Shown in pieces: positions 63,201 through 64,000 of a stretch of DNA of 64,000 nucleotides. The stretch is from assembly GCA_902799745.1 (NCBI GenBank), contig CADCBQ010000005.1, positions 1 through 64,000 of the forward strand. Direction: 5' to 3'. Position numbers and translations under genes: made by a program. This stretch comes from Fibrobacter succinogenes (lineage in GTDB: Bacteria; Fibrobacterota; Fibrobacteria; Fibrobacterales; Fibrobacteraceae). The notes beneath the pieces were generated by a model that saw only the letters and a list, made by a program, of their open reading frames with translations, was not told where the DNA came from and did no database searches. Each line of letters begins with the position of its first letter. The first letter of the stretch is position 1.

Positions 63201-64000
63201 ATTACCATGCTGACCATGGTGAGGTCGCTGCGAACTATCCGCGTGGAAGCAAGGTTGGTAATGCTTTGCACAATACGCTGGAGGTCTTGCCGTTCCAGGA
63301 ATTTGGCGAAAAGTATCAAGATGTAGACGCTGCGTTTAATTCTCCCGAATTGCATAACATTGTCGAAGAGAAGTTTAAGGCGGAATCGCTCCCGATTGAG
63401 AAAAATCGTGATGCATGGATGAAGATCACGATGCAATATCTTTGGAATACTTTGAATGCGAAGCTCCCGACTATTGCCGGTGTCAAAGATGACAAGGTTG
63501 TCGTCGAAAAGGGTGAGTTCAAGTTGGTGGATCTCCCATTAAATGCGCATAAGCCAGAAGTCCGCTTCGATCTGGACGCTGACAAAAAAGACGAAGCTTC
63601 CGCTGACATTGATAAAAATATCCGCCGGTTCTGCAAGGGCTTTATTGACTTGATGTTTGTGCGTACGGATGGTCTGGGGAATGTGCGCTATTGTATTCTT
63701 GACTGGAAATCCGATAGATTAGAAAACGATGTTTATTCTCCGGCTGCGCTGAAAAAGAAAGTGGACGAAGAATACTCCGTACAGCGAGTCCTTTATAGCT
63801 ATTGCCTGATTCAATGGCTTAAACAGTTCTATAACGAAAGCGAATCCGATATCTTTAAAAATCATTTCGGCGGTATATATTATGCCTTCTTGCGCGGGAC
63901 TGAAGGCGGCTCCGGTAAGGGGATTTATGCGCAGACTTGGAAAGATTATGCGGCATTAGAAGCTGCGTACAAGAGTGTGAAAAAGTTGATGTCGAAGAGC
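60224..64000 (+). CDS. recB: Exodeoxyribonuclease V beta subunit (RecB), 5' part
   Basis: Open to the window end (1259 codons so far). GTG 60224 has AAGGAG 6 bases upstream. The SF1 helicase domain shows Walker A IEASAGTGKTYTI, motif Ia VTYTEKAAGELKDRI, the Walker B AIIDEFQDTN, VVGDPKQSIYSFQSAD (motif III), IMTIHASKGLEFPVV (motif V) and YVDFTRASS (motif VI). The C-terminal RecB nuclease motif is present (FCKGFIDLMF, then YCILDWKSDRL, then the Q-x-x-x-Y motif), so both helicase and nuclease look intact. recD, if present, would lie beyond the edge. Confidence 0.93.
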   Translation, partial: MNMELQDFSLNDFDTNQSLYIEASAGTGKTYTIQLMVAKMIAEGTPLKKILIVTYTEKAAGELKDRIRKKIVDVLTNHRIDEKSAPLSDEQIERFEQAYRDVDNASIFTIHSFCQKALKEYAYDANRPFDMGMVDDATVEDVVDKYIRDEWKDDEVFQRLLSKDGVEKYTGAIKKEFISAVKMYKGKDGDSEIVKPEDFVEWTDFVISEKDAKTLVEKCDFNSLDNFKEFKDKFNLLKEKYSDRTYKASYGKTVNKVKTEVTEDFSVADLIAKIENWDSSQKNPFTPAQVGGKLEDLSEDEFSETLKYIFEKSKKLDKLQDAISAFLEKDLVEKRFKNEQTRKLFDVWQSKKAEKKVQSFDDMILFVHKAVMSGDGSLKKHLRLQYKCAIIDEFQDTNQIQWDIFKTVFLTDNVTNNAVEGRSIIVVGDPKQSIYSFQSADVNVYKKAIGEIKNGRRLKYNYRSTKGIIDGCNALFAGRFFKPAEGMKNLVDFNKSEVPEEDKSKKANPEIEGKPTCSMWVSAKDIDENQYAQMTVAQIIDWCSFVGEGENRKTKLQVFDKNNPQTLKDVTFNDFAILAHSRTEMDVFKSYLRQAGVPYSHYKEKNLFKSRECHEWIALLGALSVSDFSGWNRRYLSEALITDFFAVKLDQVESQYYDNPDNLERKKLNAWRLLALKFRYAEMLERIYEDTQIDVRLTDIAKLQELAKIRQIGNYVVDYLYNHRCSLEDMVRHLEGLARFAESTDDENGDLIEKGFDSDCVQIMTIHASKGLEFPVVISAAGFKGYYDGFGGPYLFHKDDDIFMGFGDFAKKSRKREELEEWKRLYYVDFTRASSILVLPRFGKWKDKDGFVKEEFKFLHAAIDSFCKSGCEYATLNEDGTLIWDRKKLLDKTTEILKENNKELENVGEIAEVKAAQQNAMSALQNALPGKAILQYSYSSLAGRVDSPIENVDGSNTDPDGSYDQEVPEQAKPKGIDDEVIVFSEGESLQPEDYHADHGEVAANYPRGSKVGNALHNTLEVLPFQEFGEKYQDVDAAFNSPELHNIVEEKFKAESLPIEKNRDAWMKITMQYLWNTLNAKLPTIAGVKDDKVVVEKGEFKLVDLPLNAHKPEVRFDLDADKKDEASADIDKNIRRFCKGFIDLMFVRTDGLGNVRYCILDWKSDRLENDVYSPAALKKKVDEEYSVQRVLYSYCLIQWLKQFYNESESDIFKNHFGGIYYAFLRGTEGGSGKGIYAQTWKDYAALEAAYKSVKKLMSKS

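Overview
The window looks like chromosome of a Fibrobacter species (a gut or rumen cellulose degrader). The pointers are a fibro-slime domain protein at the left end, five proteins with the Fibrobacter major paralogous domain or a tail related to it (TIGR02145 type), a secreted GH30 glycosidase, the lipid A gene lpxK (Gram-negative envelope), and lipoproteins with a CSDD-type N-terminus. All assignments come from reading the sequence; no database search was run.

Layout. 1-100: the 3' end of a 5S rRNA and the rRNA operon terminator. 0.3-21 kb: mostly housekeeping. A giant secreted fibro-slime protein is followed by a minus-strand group (aroC, lpxK, a RavA-like MoxR ATPase), a KtrAB potassium system with a TIGR02145 gene lodged inside it, a BASS transporter, a DNA alkylation repair protein, a small HEAGH-motif zinc protein, GH30, a YhhN-like membrane protein, a minus-strand structured RNA candidate (16930-17096), uvrC, and a coiled-coil protein with ZapA. 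21-33 kb: nuoA on its own, argA, three tandem paralogous lipoproteins (the third broken), then an outer-envelope peptidoglycan pair (an S66 LD-carboxypeptidase and a NagZ-like GH3). 33-38.6 kb: a six-gene TonB energising operon of the TtpC type (DUF3450-like, TtpC/ExbB fusion, ExbB, ExbD, TonB, TPR). 38.6-40.8 kb: a metallo-beta-lactamase-fold lipoprotein and a dGTPase.

From about 40.8 kb the character changes. Orphan genes, a lower G+C content in several blocks, hairpin-rich spacers and defence-type genes appear: a DUF6884/YaaA-like gene overlapping a GIY-YIG-like gene, then WYL regulator, DUF2779 nuclease, McrB and McrC, a small lipoprotein, a DUF285 repeat protein and two tandem zinc-ribbon paralogues. 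The window ends in recC and recB, with recB running off the right edge.

Two regulatory themes recur. At least eight genes have a -10-like TATATT-type box only 6-9 bases before the start codon, so their transcripts would be leaderless or nearly so. Three accessory genes share the element TTGTCGCG followed, at an identical distance, by TATATT or TAGATT.
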